A stretch of DNA of 64,000 bases from Rhizobium sp. Q54 (GTDB lineage: Bacteria; Pseudomonadota; Alphaproteobacteria; Micropepsales; Micropepsaceae), in the NCBI GenBank assembly GCA_945860165.1, contig CAMAPL010000008.1, positions 1 to 64,000 of the forward strand, given 5' to 3'. Under the pieces are notes generated by a model that made no database searches, was not told the origin of the DNA, and saw nothing but the letters and a program-made list of their open reading frames with translations. Both the position numbers and the translations under genes were made by a program. Position 1 is the first letter of the stretch. Each line of letters starts with the position of its first letter. Positions 20,933-29,564 of this stretch are shown piece after piece.

Positions 20933-23047
20933 CTAGACGGCCTCGATAACGGGCCGTCTCGCCAGCCGCGCCACCTTGCGTGCCGCCTGCTCGATATGGG
21001 CCAGCCGCCGCGCCAGAACCTCCATGGCGCCGTTGCCATGCAGGTCGGAAAAACCGCCGCGTTGCGATACATCCCCGTTGGGATTGTCCTGCGCCGCATC
21101 GGGCTGCAACAGGCTCACCACCCGCTCGCGCACCTGGGCAATGGCTGCCTCGGCGCTGGGCTTGTCCAGCTCCGGGGCGCGCAGTTTTACCAGCACCGGC
21201 ATGGACGAAAGGTCCGAGGCCAGCAGGTAATTGGCGCCCAGCAATTCGCCCAGCGAGGCCAGCGCCCTCCGGTTGCTGTTGGGCTCGTCGGCCAGCCGGC
21301 GTATGGCGCCCGAAAGCTGCGCCACCGCGTCCAGGGTTTTCTTGCGGGCCAGCCGGTAACGCTGGCGGCCATGCTCCAGACGCAGCGCCGCGTCGGCAAA
21401 GGCAGCGTCTGCGGCCAGCAAGGCGCGCACCGTGCGGGGGAGGTCGTCGCGTTCCCAGTTGGGCAGAAGATGGCTGAAGGCCCAGCTCAACCCCGCGCCG
21501 ATCAGCGTATCCACGATCCGTTCGAAGAACTGGGCGTTCACCGACGGATCGACGAAATGCAGCAGCAGCAGCGCAGAGATCGAAGCGCCGATGGCGGTGA
21601 TGCGGTAGGCGACCAGGCCATAGGCGTGGCTGGTGCCCACCGCCAGCAAGATTAGCAGCAACAGCATCGGCGCGGGCAGGGTGTTGATGAAGGTGACAGC
21701 CAGGGCGCAGCCGATCAGCGTGCCGGTAACGCGATCCCAGCGACGCTGCCGCGTCACGCTGTAATTGGCGCGCATGATGAGCGCGATGGTGAGCAGCACC
21801 CAGTTGGCCTGGGCAAAACGCGGAAAGGCGATGGTGAGCATCAATCCGGCGGTCATGGCCAGGGACAGGCGCACGGCATATCGAAAGGCTGGCGCACGCC
21901 AGCGGAATTGCCGCAGCAGCAGGCCCAGGCCGCGCGGTCCGTCCTGGCGGAACAGATCCAGGTCTAGGCCTGCCGCCACCGTGCTGGGCGGGGTGGCGTT
22001 GTCCAGCGCCGTGGCCAGCGCGGCGACATACGTGTCGGCCAGCACCAGCTTGTTGGCGGTGGCGGCGAAGGCGTGGATCACCGGGTCATTCGGCGCGGCG
22101 TCCTGCGCGGTGCTCACCATCTCGAGCAACTGGCGGCTTTCCTCGGCATGGCGCAGGGGTGCTGCATGGCCATGGCGGAAGCGCAGCGCCAAGGTCAGAT
22201 GCTCGATCTCGTCGGCCATCTGGTGAACAAAGCCGTTCAGCCGCCACAGCAGGTCGCGTTGTGGCGCGTTGCGCAATGTTTCGAAATCCGCATCGCTGGA
22301 CAGAACCGTCTCGAACGCATCCAGCAGCGCGATCAGCGTGTCGATACGCTTGAGCTGCATCCGGTACCAGCGGCGCGCGAACAGGCTGTCGCGCGCGGTC
22401 TGCAGCCGGTCCGCCAGCGCGGCATGAGCGTCGATCAATGCGCGGAAGGCCGCAGTGCCTTCGGTGTCGGGATTGTAGAGCGCGGCTTTGGCACGCAGAT
22501 AGTCGGCGAAGGCCCGCATTGCCTCGGCCAGCAGCAGGCGCCGCCCGCGATCGTCGAACAGCCAGGCCACCATCACCGCATAGGTGGTGTAGGTCAGCGC
22601 GCCGCAGACGAACAGCATCAGGTGATCGGCGGCATCCGAGACGGTGGGAAAATATTCGCCTATGGCAAACACGAAGGCCAGCACACAGGTCATGGCCAGG
22701 CTCATCACCCATTTGCCATAGGCCGAGATCAGCCCGCACCAAAGACCGGTGAACGCGACGGCGGCGATAAAGACCGGCGGCGAGAAGCGCGAGAAGGACG
22801 ACAAGGCGGTGAAGAAGCAGGCACTGAGAAACGCGAAGCCCATGATCCAGATTTTCTGGCGCAGGGGATCGGTGCGGTCGCTGATGGAAACACAGACCGC
22901 GCCGGTGGCGGCGGCGATGGCGGCGGGAAGGCCCATGGTGAAGCCAACCGCAAGCCCGGTCAGGCCGACGCCGATACCGACCGACAGGCCGTTCTCGATA
23001 TGGGCGCGAAATACCGCCAGGGACACGGAACGGGGGAGGGCAGCCAT
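20933..23047 (-). CDS. FUSC-family inner-membrane protein (YccS/YhfK-like)
   Basis: The 704-residue protein has two membrane blocks (residues about 15-170 and 385-520). Each has five or six hydrophobic segments and is followed by a soluble helical region, the layout of the FUSC/aromatic-acid exporter family. Recognisable segments are GFTMGLPAAIAAATGAVCVSISDR at the start and RQRRWDRVTGTLIGCALA in the second block. Members are proposed efflux components, but no partner membrane-fusion gene is adjacent. It is divergent from the acylphosphatase gene. Confidence 0.85.
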   Translation of the reverse strand: MAALPRSVSLAVFRAHIENGLSVGIGVGLTGLAVGFTMGLPAAIAAATGAVCVSISDRTDPLRQKIWIMGFAFLSACFFTALSSFSRFSPPVFIAAVAFTGLWCGLISAYGKWVMSLAMTCVLAFVFAIGEYFPTVSDAADHLMLFVCGALTYTTYAVMVAWLFDDRGRRLLLAEAMRAFADYLRAKAALYNPDTEGTAAFRALIDAHAALADRLQTARDSLFARRWYRMQLKRIDTLIALLDAFETVLSSDADFETLRNAPQRDLLWRLNGFVHQMADEIEHLTLALRFRHGHAAPLRHAEESRQLLEMVSTAQDAAPNDPVIHAFAATANKLVLADTYVAALATALDNATPPSTVAAGLDLDLFRQDGPRGLGLLLRQFRWRAPAFRYAVRLSLAMTAGLMLTIAFPRFAQANWVLLTIALIMRANYSVTRQRRWDRVTGTLIGCALAVTFINTLPAPMLLLLILLAVGTSHAYGLVAYRITAIGASISALLLLHFVDPSVNAQFFERIVDTLIGAGLSWAFSHLLPNWERDDLPRTVRALLAADAAFADAALRLEHGRQRYRLARKKTLDAVAQLSGAIRRLADEPNSNRRALASLGELLGANYLLASDLSSMPVLVKLRAPELDKPSAEAAIAQVRERVVSLLQPDAAQDNPNGDVSQRGGFSDLHGNGAMEVLARRLAHIEQAARKVARLARRPVIEAV

Positions 23048-23100
23048 CTTGTTTTGAGGGTATAGCGGTTTATCTTAGGGGCAGCTTTTCATTTTTCCGC

Positions 23101-23400
23101 ATGGAGCCTCATTTGAGCGAAGATATTACGTCCCTGCGGGTGCATGTGCATGGTTTCGTACAGGGCATCGGTTTCCGCGACTTTCTGACGACGGCGGCAC
23201 AGCATCAGAAACTGGACGGCTGGGTGCGCAACCGGTCCGATGGCTCGGTGGAAGCGCTGGTCTCCGGCCCCACCAAGGCGGTGGAGACTTTCGTCTCCTT
23301 CGCCACCACGGGGCCTGCCGGCGCCAAGGTCAGCGCCGTGGACCTTCACAACAGCGAGCCGCCCGCCGAGAAGGGCTTTATCCGCATACCCTCGGTTTAG
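23101..23400 (+). CDS. Acylphosphatase
   Basis: Acylphosphatase hydrolyses carboxyl-phosphate bonds. The 99-residue product has the phosphate-binding loop HGFVQGIGFRDF with its catalytic Arg near residue 29, and the WVRNRSDGSVEA motif with the catalytic Asn near 47. The ATG at 23101 has no Shine-Dalgarno sequence. A TTG at 23113 is preceded by GGAG six bases upstream and may be the real start, giving 95 aa. Confidence 0.92.
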   Translation: MEPHLSEDITSLRVHVHGFVQGIGFRDFLTTAAQHQKLDGWVRNRSDGSVEALVSGPTKAVETFVSFATTGPAGAKVSAVDLHNSEPPAEKGFIRIPSV

Positions 23401-23410
23401 CTGCGCCCCT

Positions 23411-23477
23411 TTGTCATTCCCGCGCAAGCGGGCATCCAACTTGCTTTCCTGAATTCCCGCTTGCGCGGGAATGACAA
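23411..23477. repeat. REP-like inverted repeat / bidirectional terminator
   Basis: A perfect 22-base inverted repeat (23411-23432 and 23456-23477, TTGTCATTCCCGCGCAAGCGGG and its complement) encloses 23 bases between the convergent acylphosphatase and lipB genes. Read as protein on the minus strand it gives the well-known VIPAQAGIQ...RLRGND signature of a dispersed bacterial palindromic repeat. It could serve as a terminator for both genes. Confidence 0.88.
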
Positions 23478-23483
23478 GATACG

Positions 23484-24152
23484 TTACCCGAATATTTTCT
23501 TGAAGCTCTGCTTCAGCGCCAGATCGACGTCGGCCATCGAAACGATGATCCCCAACTCTGCCAGGCTGGTGACGCCATGGGCTTTGATGCCGCAGGGCAC
23601 GATGCCGGAAAAATGCGTGAGGTCCGGATCGACGTTCAGTGCCACGCCGTGCAACGTCACCCAGCGCTTGATGCGCACACCCAGCGCCGCGATCTTGTCT
23701 TCCTTCTCGCCCCGCTGCACCCAGATGCCGACCCGGCCCGCGCGGCGCTCGCCCTTCACATTGAACAGCGCCAGCGTTTCGATCAGCCACTGTTCCAGGT
23801 CCTGCACGTAAGCGCGCACGTCTGGCTTGCGCTGCTTGAGGTCCAGCATGGCGTAGCCGACGCGCTGGCCCGGGCCATGATAGGTGAACTGGCCGCCGCG
23901 CCCGGTGCGATAGACCGGGAAGCGCGCATCAATCAGGTCATCGTCATTGGCGCTGGTGCCCGCGGTGTAGATCGGCGGATGCTCCAGCAGCCAGACCATC
24001 TCGCCGGCACTGCCGCCGGCGATGGCGGCGGTCCGCGTCGCCATCACGGCCAGCGCGTCCGGATAAGCGACCGGCTGGTCGCTGATCTTCCATTCGATCT
24101 GGGTCTTTACCGGGGCGTCCAAGTTAAGCTTTCCGAAACCATAATCTGTCAC
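23484..24152 (-). CDS. lipB: Octanoyltransferase (lipoate-protein ligase B)
   Basis: LipB moves octanoyl groups from acyl carrier protein to lipoyl domains of 2-oxoacid dehydrogenases and the glycine cleavage system. The 222-residue product has [34 protein letters not shown] and the catalytic GIVPCGI with its Cys near residue 190, plus a Lys in [10 protein letters not shown]. The start is a GTG at 24152, 35 bp from the divergent fliN. Confidence 0.95.
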   Translation of the reverse strand: MTDYGFGKLNLDAPVKTQIEWKISDQPVAYPDALAVMATRTAAIAGGSAGEMVWLLEHPPIYTAGTSANDDDLIDARFPVYRTGRGGQFTYHGPGQRVGYAMLDLKQRKPDVRAYVQDLEQWLIETLALFNVKGERRAGRVGIWVQRGEKEDKIAALGVRIKRWVTLHGVALNVDPDLTHFSGIVPCGIKAHGVTSLAELGIIVSMADVDLALKQSFKKIFG

Positions 24153-24187
24153 CCTTGCCGGGTTCCCCCAATGTAAGGGCAGGGCTT

Positions 24188-24424
24188 ATGGCTTCCAATA
24201 TCGATAACGTGAAGGTCGAAATCTCGGTAGTCCTGGGCCGCTCGGTGATCCCGATGCACCAGCTGCTGCGGATGGGCCGTGGCGCGGTGATCGAACTGGA
24301 TTCCAACCAGGATGATCCGGTGACCATTCTGGCCAATGACAAGCCCGTGGCGAAGGGCGAAATCCAGATCCAGGGCGACAAGGTAGCCGTTTCGGTGTTG
24401 GAACTGCTGCGCGGTTACGAGTAG
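24188..24424 (+). CDS. fliN: Flagellar motor switch protein FliN (SpoA domain)
   Basis: From ATG 24188, preceded by AAGGGCAGGG, the product is 78 aa, essentially a bare SpoA/FliN C-terminal domain: VEISVVLGRSVIPMHQLLRMGRGAVIELD and VAKGEIQIQGDKVAVSV. FliN forms the lower C-ring of the flagellar switch, where CheY-P acts. No other flagellar gene lies in the window, so it is an orphan locus. Members of the SpoA family in type III secretion cannot be excluded, but the sequence is closest to FliN. Confidence 0.88.
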   Translation: MASNIDNVKVEISVVLGRSVIPMHQLLRMGRGAVIELDSNQDDPVTILANDKPVAKGEIQIQGDKVAVSVLELLRGYE

Positions 24425-24492
24425 AACACACATTAAACCGTATAATTATATATTCTCCACTAAATTCTTGCATTTTAGGCCTGCCGGGCATA

Positions 24493-24512
24493 CCTCTTCA
24501 GCTCTGAAGAGG
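24493..24512 (+). promoter_or_regulatory. Inverted repeat overlapping the ribosome-binding site of the siroheme gene
   Basis: CCTCTTCAG (24493-24501) and CTGAAGAGG (24504-24512) are perfectly complementary around two bases. The right arm includes GAAGAGGG, the Shine-Dalgarno sequence for the ATG at 24518. As RNA it would hide the ribosome-binding site in a stem of at least 7 bp; as DNA it is a 20-bp operator-like palindrome. The upstream 60 bp are unusually AT-rich, with TATAAT at 24441. Confidence 0.6.
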
Positions 24513-24517
24513 GTCAG

Positions 24518-25021
24518 ATGCTTCCCCTTGTCCTTAACTCCGTAAATCTCAGGGTCGGCCTGACTGGCCGGGGCCTTGAACGTGACCGCAGGGCGGCTTT
24601 GCTGGCCGAGGCGGGGGTGGAAGTGCGCCTGCTTCCGGATGCCGTCCCGGACGCGCTGCTGGCCTCGCTGCAGGTGCTTTTCGTCGCCGGCCTGCCCGAA
24701 GGCGAGTCCCGCGACCTCGCCACCCGAGCCCGCGCTCTGGGCGTTCTGGTCAATGTTGAGGACGTGCTGCCCCTCTGCGATTTCCATGTCCCGGCTATCG
24801 TGCGGCGGGGCGACCTGTTGCTGACCGCCTCGACCGGCGGGCATGTGCCCGGCCTGGCCCGCGCCCTGCGGGAAACCCTAGCCGAGCAGTTCGGCCCCGA
24901 ATGGACGACACGATTGAAGGAACTGGGCTTAGCGCGCGCCAAATTGCGGGCCGAAGGCATGTCGCCGTCCCAGGTCTCCCAGAATGTGCGTGAGCTGATC
25001 GTGCGGATGGGCTGGCTATGA
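24518..25021 (+). CDS. Precorrin-2 dehydrogenase / sirohydrochlorin ferrochelatase domain protein
   Basis: The 167-residue protein matches the N-terminal (CysG-B/Met8-type) domain of siroheme synthase. It has a nucleotide-binding start (VGLTGRGLERDRRAALLAEAG), VNVEDVLPLCDFHVPAIVRRGDLLLTASTGG and an ARALRETL helix. It would oxidise precorrin-2 and insert iron to make siroheme for sulfite or nitrite reductase. The methyltransferase half of CysG is absent and must be encoded elsewhere. It overlaps cysH in ATGA, which ties it to sulfate assimilation. Confidence 0.9.
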   Translation: MLPLVLNSVNLRVGLTGRGLERDRRAALLAEAGVEVRLLPDAVPDALLASLQVLFVAGLPEGESRDLATRARALGVLVNVEDVLPLCDFHVPAIVRRGDLLLTASTGGHVPGLARALRETLAEQFGPEWTTRLKELGLARAKLRAEGMSPSQVSQNVRELIVRMGWL

Positions 25022-25791
25022 GCAACGTGACCGTCATCGATACCAAGCGCGGGTTGCGGCCCGAAGCGGCCCACACGTCCGCTGACGATGCTGTGGTGGC
25101 TGCCCATCTGGCCGAACTGCAGGCCAAGGCGAAGGACCGTGATGCCCATGGCATCCTGGAACTGGCGCTGACCGGCGAGTTTAAGGGCAGGACGGCGGTG
25201 GTATCGTCCTTTGGCGCGGAATCGGCAGTGCTGCTAAAGCTGGTGGCCGACATCGATCCTAGTACGCCGATCCTGTTTCTCAACACCGGCAAGCTGTTCG
25301 GCGAGACTCTGCGCTATCGCGACCGGCTGCAGGACATCCTGGGCCTGGGCGATGTGCGCAGCCTGTCGCCGTCACTGGACGAGCGCACCACGAAGGACCC
25401 CGAAGGTATCTTGTGGTCCAAGAACGCCGATACCTGCTGCGATTTCCGCAAAACCATTCCCCTGGCCCGGGCGCTGGAGCCGTTCCCCGCCCAGATCACG
25501 GGCCGCAAGCGCTTCCAGACCCGTGAGCGCGCCGACATGCAGCCGGTCGAGCATTCGGGTGGCCGCTATCGCTTCAATCCGTTGTGGCAGTGGGACCTGC
25601 ACCAGCTGGAAGCCTTTACCGAGCGCAACAATCTGCCCCGCCACCCGCTGGTCGAGGACGGCTATCCGAGCATCGGCTGCATGCCCTGCACCCGCCGCGT
25701 CCAGGCGGGCGAGGACTATCGCGCCGGCCGCTGGTCGGGTACCGACAAGGATGAATGCGGTATCCATCTGACCGATGGCGGCGGCATCTAG
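25018..25791 (+). CDS. cysH: Assimilatory (adenosine 5'-phospho)sulfate reductase
   Basis: CysH reduces APS or PAPS to sulfite. The 257-residue product has SSFGAESAVLLKL near residue 63, LNTGKLFGETL near 88, a Cys pair in DTCCDFRK at 140-141, and a second pair GCMPCTRR near 225. These four cysteines ligate the [4Fe-4S] cluster that marks APS-type reductases. The C-terminal ECGIHL carries the catalytic Cys. The four cluster cysteines favour APS over PAPS as substrate. No sulfite reductase gene is adjacent. Confidence 0.95.
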   Translation: MSNVTVIDTKRGLRPEAAHTSADDAVVAAHLAELQAKAKDRDAHGILELALTGEFKGRTAVVSSFGAESAVLLKLVADIDPSTPILFLNTGKLFGETLRYRDRLQDILGLGDVRSLSPSLDERTTKDPEGILWSKNADTCCDFRKTIPLARALEPFPAQITGRKRFQTRERADMQPVEHSGGRYRFNPLWQWDLHQLEAFTERNNLPRHPLVEDGYPSIGCMPCTRRVQAGEDYRAGRWSGTDKDECGIHLTDGGGI

Positions 25792-25849
25792 GGCGGGTCT
25801 TTTTCCCACCGGCGCGAGGCTTGTTTTAGCCCCCCTTGCTTGCTAAACC

Positions 25850-25870
25850 CCCGGGCCTACCGGGATTTTT
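25850..25870 (+). terminator. Possible terminator after cysH
   Basis: CCCGG-GCCTA-CCGGG (25850-25864) followed by ATTTTT ends 11 bp before the tRNA gene. The stem is only 5 bp, so efficiency is uncertain, but its place between cysH and tRNA-Leu is right. Confidence 0.5.
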
Positions 25871-25881
25871 CCCAAGACTGT

Positions 25882-25965
25882 GCGGTCGTGGCGGAACGGT
25901 AGACGCACTACCTTGAGGTGGTAGCGGGGCAACCCGTGGAAGTTCGAATCTTCTCGACCGCACCA
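25882..25965 (+). tRNA. tRNA-Leu (anticodon GAG)
   Basis: The acceptor stem GCGGTCG/CGACCGC closes a full cloverleaf. The anticodon stem is CTACC/GGTAG with loop TTGAGGT, placing GAG at 25915-25917, which reads CTC/CTT leucine codons. There is a long variable arm as in all tRNA-Leu, a TTCGAATC T-loop and an encoded CCA end at 25963-25965. It stands alone, and its downstream side opens an accessory-looking region. Confidence 0.97.
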
Positions 25966-26257
25966 GACCTTTTCCCAATCACTTGACGCACAACGATTAC
26001 TTTTTATGTGCTGGGAAAGATGGAATCGCATTTCCAAACGGACTTGCCACGCGGCACATTCGCACAAGCCGATCCCCAAGCGCGCTCGGAAATAGCAGCA
26101 GCGAAACGTTTTCAAAAAAACGTGATATACCCGCCGACGCCGCAAACCCCATGAAACCAGGTGCCAAAACCACCAAATTGGCAGGGTCGTGTTTCACCGC
26201 CTCCGCCAAAGGTCAGGCTGGCACCATCTCAACCTTCAAGACAGCTGCTCAGCTGCG
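25966..26257. other. Intergenic stretch after tRNA-Leu
   Basis: These 292 bases hold no convincing gene. A 70-codon minus-strand frame (25997-26209) has no recognisable motif or clear ribosome-binding site. I looked for a repeated copy of the tRNA 3' end that would mark an integration site here and in the following 5 kb and saw none. Confidence 0.6.
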
Positions 26258-26755
26258 TTACTTTTTGACCGCCACCAACTCGATTTCGACCAGGGCGCCT
26301 GGCGTCGCCAGGCCAGTCTTGACGGTCGAACGCGCCGGCTTGTTGGGCTGGGTCGCGGAGCCAAATCGCTTGCCCCATTCCCTGTTCATCGCGGCGAAAT
26401 CAATATCGCCGCCCCTGGCCGGATCGCCCACCAAGAAGACTGTTCCCTTCACCACATCGCCGAAATTCAGGCCCAGCTTGGTGAGGACCCCCTCGAGCTT
26501 GGTGAGCACGTCATCTGTCTGCTGGGCGGTGTCGCCCCAGCGGGCCGGGCTGCCTTCGGGGGCACTGGGGTCCTTGGGACCGCCCGGAATGCCGCTGATA
26601 TAATAAGTGGTATAGCCAGCCGGGACGGTGACGGCCGAGGCAATGACGGCGCTAGGATTTGGGTTTGCCAGACGCGTCACGGGTTGCGCGCTGGCGGGCA
26701 GCGCGAAAGTGCAAAGTGCCATGCCCAAGAAAGTGAATTTCAATGAGTTGATCAT
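26258..26755 (-). CDS. Secreted RidA/YjgF-family protein
   Basis: The 165-residue product starts with a clear signal peptide (MINSLKFTFLGMALCTFALPASA, cleavage after AQ). A RidA-type domain follows: YYISGIPGG, TDDVLTKLEGVLTKLGLNFGDVVKGTVFLVGD, and the end RSTVKTGLATPGALVEIELVAV with the conserved Arg near residue 142. Cytosolic RidA deaminates reactive enamines; a periplasmic form is less common and its substrate is unknown. AAAAGGGGAC precedes the ATG. Confidence 0.88.
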   Translation of the reverse strand: MINSLKFTFLGMALCTFALPASAQPVTRLANPNPSAVIASAVTVPAGYTTYYISGIPGGPKDPSAPEGSPARWGDTAQQTDDVLTKLEGVLTKLGLNFGDVVKGTVFLVGDPARGGDIDFAAMNREWGKRFGSATQPNKPARSTVKTGLATPGALVEIELVAVKK

Positions 26756-27407
26756 GTTGTTGTCCCCTTTTCGAAAAAGTTTAAATTATTCGCAACGTCG
26801 TCCGTGAAAAATGAAATTCCTTTTGCAGCATACCCCGAGGAACGCCGTCTCGTATTCCCTAATTTTGACACACTGCAACCAGGCGGTTCAATCCGCCTAT
26901 AATGGCAAGTCGAGCAATGTCCGCTTTGCGCCAAAAGCAGCCATTCACTAGGCGGGGAGACCTTTGTTTGCCACGCAAGTGCTGGCACCTGACGTTCGCA
27001 TGCGCGCACTTTCGCTTGTAACCGTGGGCCTCGCCCACCCAATGTGGGAGCTGATGCGCTGTCAAGGCTTAGTACCTGCCGCAACCGCTACCTGAGTGAT
27101 GGGCAATTGAGCGTCGGAGTACAATCGACATCGAGTGCGGGAAAAGAGGCCGGAACAGGCATCCGTTGCTTTTCCAAGCAGCTTGGCGAATGACCTACCG
27201 CAGCATCATAGGGCGCGCACTTGGATGCTACGGCCTGAGAAGGAAGTTTCAAGCCGACCTCATTCTGGGCCAACGCACAGAGAGCCAGCTCGTCCGCCAA
27301 AAGCATCAGACGCCTGTTCAGGGGCAAGAGGCCGCGCTGCCGGGTTGCCAGCCACCCCAAAATGGAAAGCTCATCCGCACTTACATAAAGCGATCAAGGT
27401 TCCTGCA
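26756..27407. other. Gene-free stretch with degenerate dispersed repeats
   Basis: No credible gene occupies this 650-bp interval between the secreted RidA and the TonB receptor. It holds an AGGCGG-TTCAAT-CCGCCT hairpin (26881-26898). It also holds a repeat core at 26918-26938 (TGTCCGCTTTGCGCCAA then AAGC) that recurs with one mismatch at 29785-29805. Open frames here read like the non-coding repeat peptides seen across alphaproteobacterial genomes. Confidence 0.65.
26918..26938. repeat. Dispersed repeat core, copy 1
   Basis: TGTCCGCTTTGCGCCAA plus four bases matches 29785-29805 at 20 of 21 positions. The two copies flank the TonB receptor gene on either side, in the same orientation. Confidence 0.7.
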
Positions 27408-29501
27408 TCAGAAGTTTGTCGTCACACTGAACCGCACGGTACGCGGCGCGGAAGGGGTGATGTTGGTATCGTTGTGGCCGAACTCGTAATAGTAGTTGTC
27501 GGTAATGTTTTCGAGATTGAGCTGCGCTGTCCAGTTGTTATTGAACGTGTAGTACAGAGCTCCATCCACCCGCGCATATCCGTTCATCGAGACCGTGTTG
27601 CTGGTGGTGGTGTAGCGGGTGCCTTGATGGATAAGGCCCAGAGCGGCGCCCCAAGATGGGTCGAAATCATACCGGTTCCAGACGGAGAAGGTGTGCTCCG
27701 GCAGGTTGGGTAGATAGGTGTACGGACCGTTGGCTGCGGCGCGTGACTTGCCGAGCTGATACGAATAGGCGCCGACAACACTCCACTGGTCGGTGATGTT
27801 GCCGGTCAGGCCGACTTCGATGCCCTTTGTGTTCTGACCATCGATCAGGACACCCTGGCCGGCCAGCGTGGGGTGGGGCGCCACGACATTGCTGCGCTCC
27901 AGCAGGAACAGAGCGCCAGTCAGGCTCAGGTCGGGAAGGATATCCCACTTGGAGCCGACTTCGTAATTCACGAACTTTTCAGGTTCGAAGGCGGGGTTCC
28001 CGGCAGTAGACGCACCCGTGGCCAGCGAGTTCAGCTGCGCGCCAGCGCGCGGCTGGTAGCTCAAGCTGTAGCTGGCATAGAATGACATGTTGCCTTCCGG
28101 CTTGAAGATCAGCCCGACGCGTGGCGACCACAGCCCGTCTTGCGACCAGACGCGACCCTGACCGACACGGCGATCCAGGAAGTTCACCTTGAAATCGTCA
28201 TAACGAATGCCCGCGACCAACTGCCATTCCGGGGTGATCTCGATCTGGTCCTGCGCATAGAAGGCCATGACCTCGGCAACGCCGTGATTGGTGCCGCCAG
28301 TGGTCAGCGAGAAGGTGACTGGCGTGCTGCGGGGGGTGGAAAGAGGCATGTTGACAGCTGTGAGGCCGCCGAAGCTGCCGTCCAGACGGAAATTGTCCGT
28401 TTCTTGGCGACCGAACTCCATGCCGGCAAGGATAGTGTGATTTACCGAACCGGTCTGAAGGTTCCAGTTGAGGTCGGTCTGGTTGAAGGCGTTCTTACGG
28501 CGCTGCGCATTGTTATAGGCGCTGATTGAAACAGTCGTTCCGGCAGCGTTTACGGCTCCAGGGAACACGTTTTGGTAGAATTTGTTATAGTCGGCGTAGC
28601 GCGTCTTATTGTTGATCGTCAGGTCATCCGAGAACTGGTGGCTGATGTCGAGCGTGACGTTGTTGACGGTTGCGCGTACCGGGCTCTGGGCCGGATCGCC
28701 GAAGAAAGTTGACCTGTCGGTTTGAACCGGAAAGCCCCGGAACGACGATATACCGCGGTCGGCAATGCGGCGATCGAAGAAGTGCTCATAGCCGACGCGG
28801 ATTTGTGTGGCAGGCGTGAGCAGGTACGTCGCGGTGGGGTTCAGACCATATCGTTCATAGTTGACGCCATCACGATAGCTGTCGGCCCGGTGATAGAGGC
28901 CCGTCAGGCGCAGCGCGACACTATCCGAAACCGCATGGTTGGTATCGAAGGTGACACGGAACAGACCGAAGCTGCCACTTTCCAGGCGCGCTTCAAGGCC
29001 ATCGCTGAAGTTGGCCTGGCGCGTCACGCGGTTGATCAGACCGCCGGTGGCGCCGCGACCGAAGATCATCGCGTTGGGGCCTTTCAGCACTTCCACGCGC
29101 TCGATGTTGTAAATCTCACGGAAATACTCGACGTCATCTCGCACGCCGTCGAGGAAGAAGTCGCTGGTGGTAGCGACGCCGCGGAGCACGGCGGCGTCGC
29201 GGTTGCCTTCACCTTGCGCGAACTGAACGCCGGGGACATAGCGCACGGCGTCCTGCATGCCAGACACGGCGCGGTCCGCCATTTCCTTCTTTGTCACAAC
29301 GCTGATGGATTGGGGAATGTCGATGAGCGGGGTATCGGTCTTGGTCGCGGTGGTCGAGCGCTTCGCGACATAGGTGTCGATCGGCGTGGCGGTGACGCGC
29401 ACCGGTGCCAACTGAACCGGCTGGGCGAAGGCGGCGGTGGTGCCGAGTGCAACCACCGCTATAGACAGCATGAGGTTGTGACGAAGATTCAGCGTACGCA
29501 C
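27408..29501 (-). CDS. TonB-dependent siderophore receptor (catecholate/Fiu-like)
   Basis: This 697-residue outer-membrane receptor imports a ferric siderophore using TonB energy. It has a signal peptide (to about residue 26, ending AAFAQ) and a TonB-box-like APVRVTA. The plug domain carries IDIPQSISVVTKKEMADRA and VRYVPGVQFAQGEGNRD, then LRGVATTSDFFLDGVRDD, ERVEVLKGPNAMIFGRGATGGLINRVTR and a 22-strand barrel ending in Phe (FSVTTNF). The plug motifs match catecholate-type receptors. Two Fur-like boxes lie 26-78 bp upstream. No siderophore synthesis or ABC genes are adjacent. Confidence 0.92.
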   Translation of the reverse strand: MRTLNLRHNLMLSIAVVALGTTAAFAQPVQLAPVRVTATPIDTYVAKRSTTATKTDTPLIDIPQSISVVTKKEMADRAVSGMQDAVRYVPGVQFAQGEGNRDAAVLRGVATTSDFFLDGVRDDVEYFREIYNIERVEVLKGPNAMIFGRGATGGLINRVTRQANFSDGLEARLESGSFGLFRVTFDTNHAVSDSVALRLTGLYHRADSYRDGVNYERYGLNPTATYLLTPATQIRVGYEHFFDRRIADRGISSFRGFPVQTDRSTFFGDPAQSPVRATVNNVTLDISHQFSDDLTINNKTRYADYNKFYQNVFPGAVNAAGTTVSISAYNNAQRRKNAFNQTDLNWNLQTGSVNHTILAGMEFGRQETDNFRLDGSFGGLTAVNMPLSTPRSTPVTFSLTTGGTNHGVAEVMAFYAQDQIEITPEWQLVAGIRYDDFKVNFLDRRVGQGRVWSQDGLWSPRVGLIFKPEGNMSFYASYSLSYQPRAGAQLNSLATGASTAGNPAFEPEKFVNYEVGSKWDILPDLSLTGALFLLERSNVVAPHPTLAGQGVLIDGQNTKGIEVGLTGNITDQWSVVGAYSYQLGKSRAAANGPYTYLPNLPEHTFSVWNRYDFDPSWGAALGLIHQGTRYTTTSNTVSMNGYARVDGALYYTFNNNWTAQLNLENITDNYYYEFGHNDTNITPSAPRTVRFSVTTNF

Positions 29502-29526
29502 GAATATGGGTTTCCCGCAGAAATAA

Positions 29527-29541
29527 TGAGAAGCATTCTCA
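29527..29541. promoter_or_regulatory. Fur-like box 1 upstream of the TonB receptor
   Basis: TGAGAAGCATTCTCA is a 6-3-6 perfect inverted repeat and resembles the 7-1-7 Fur consensus TGATAAT-N-ATTATCA. It lies 25 bp before the receptor ATG, where a bound repressor would block initiation. Confidence 0.65.
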
Positions 29542-29564
29542 GATGGTCGATCAAATAGAGCAAA

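Noticed and set aside
23089-23790. Long minus-strand frame with VIPAQAGIQ...RLRGNDK
   Set aside because: The peptide comes from a palindromic intergenic repeat, and the rest of the frame is a shadow of acylphosphatase and lipB.
25843-26145. Minus-strand frame containing WCGREDSNFHG
   Set aside because: This peptide is the well-known false translation of a tRNA-Leu gene; the tRNA explains it.
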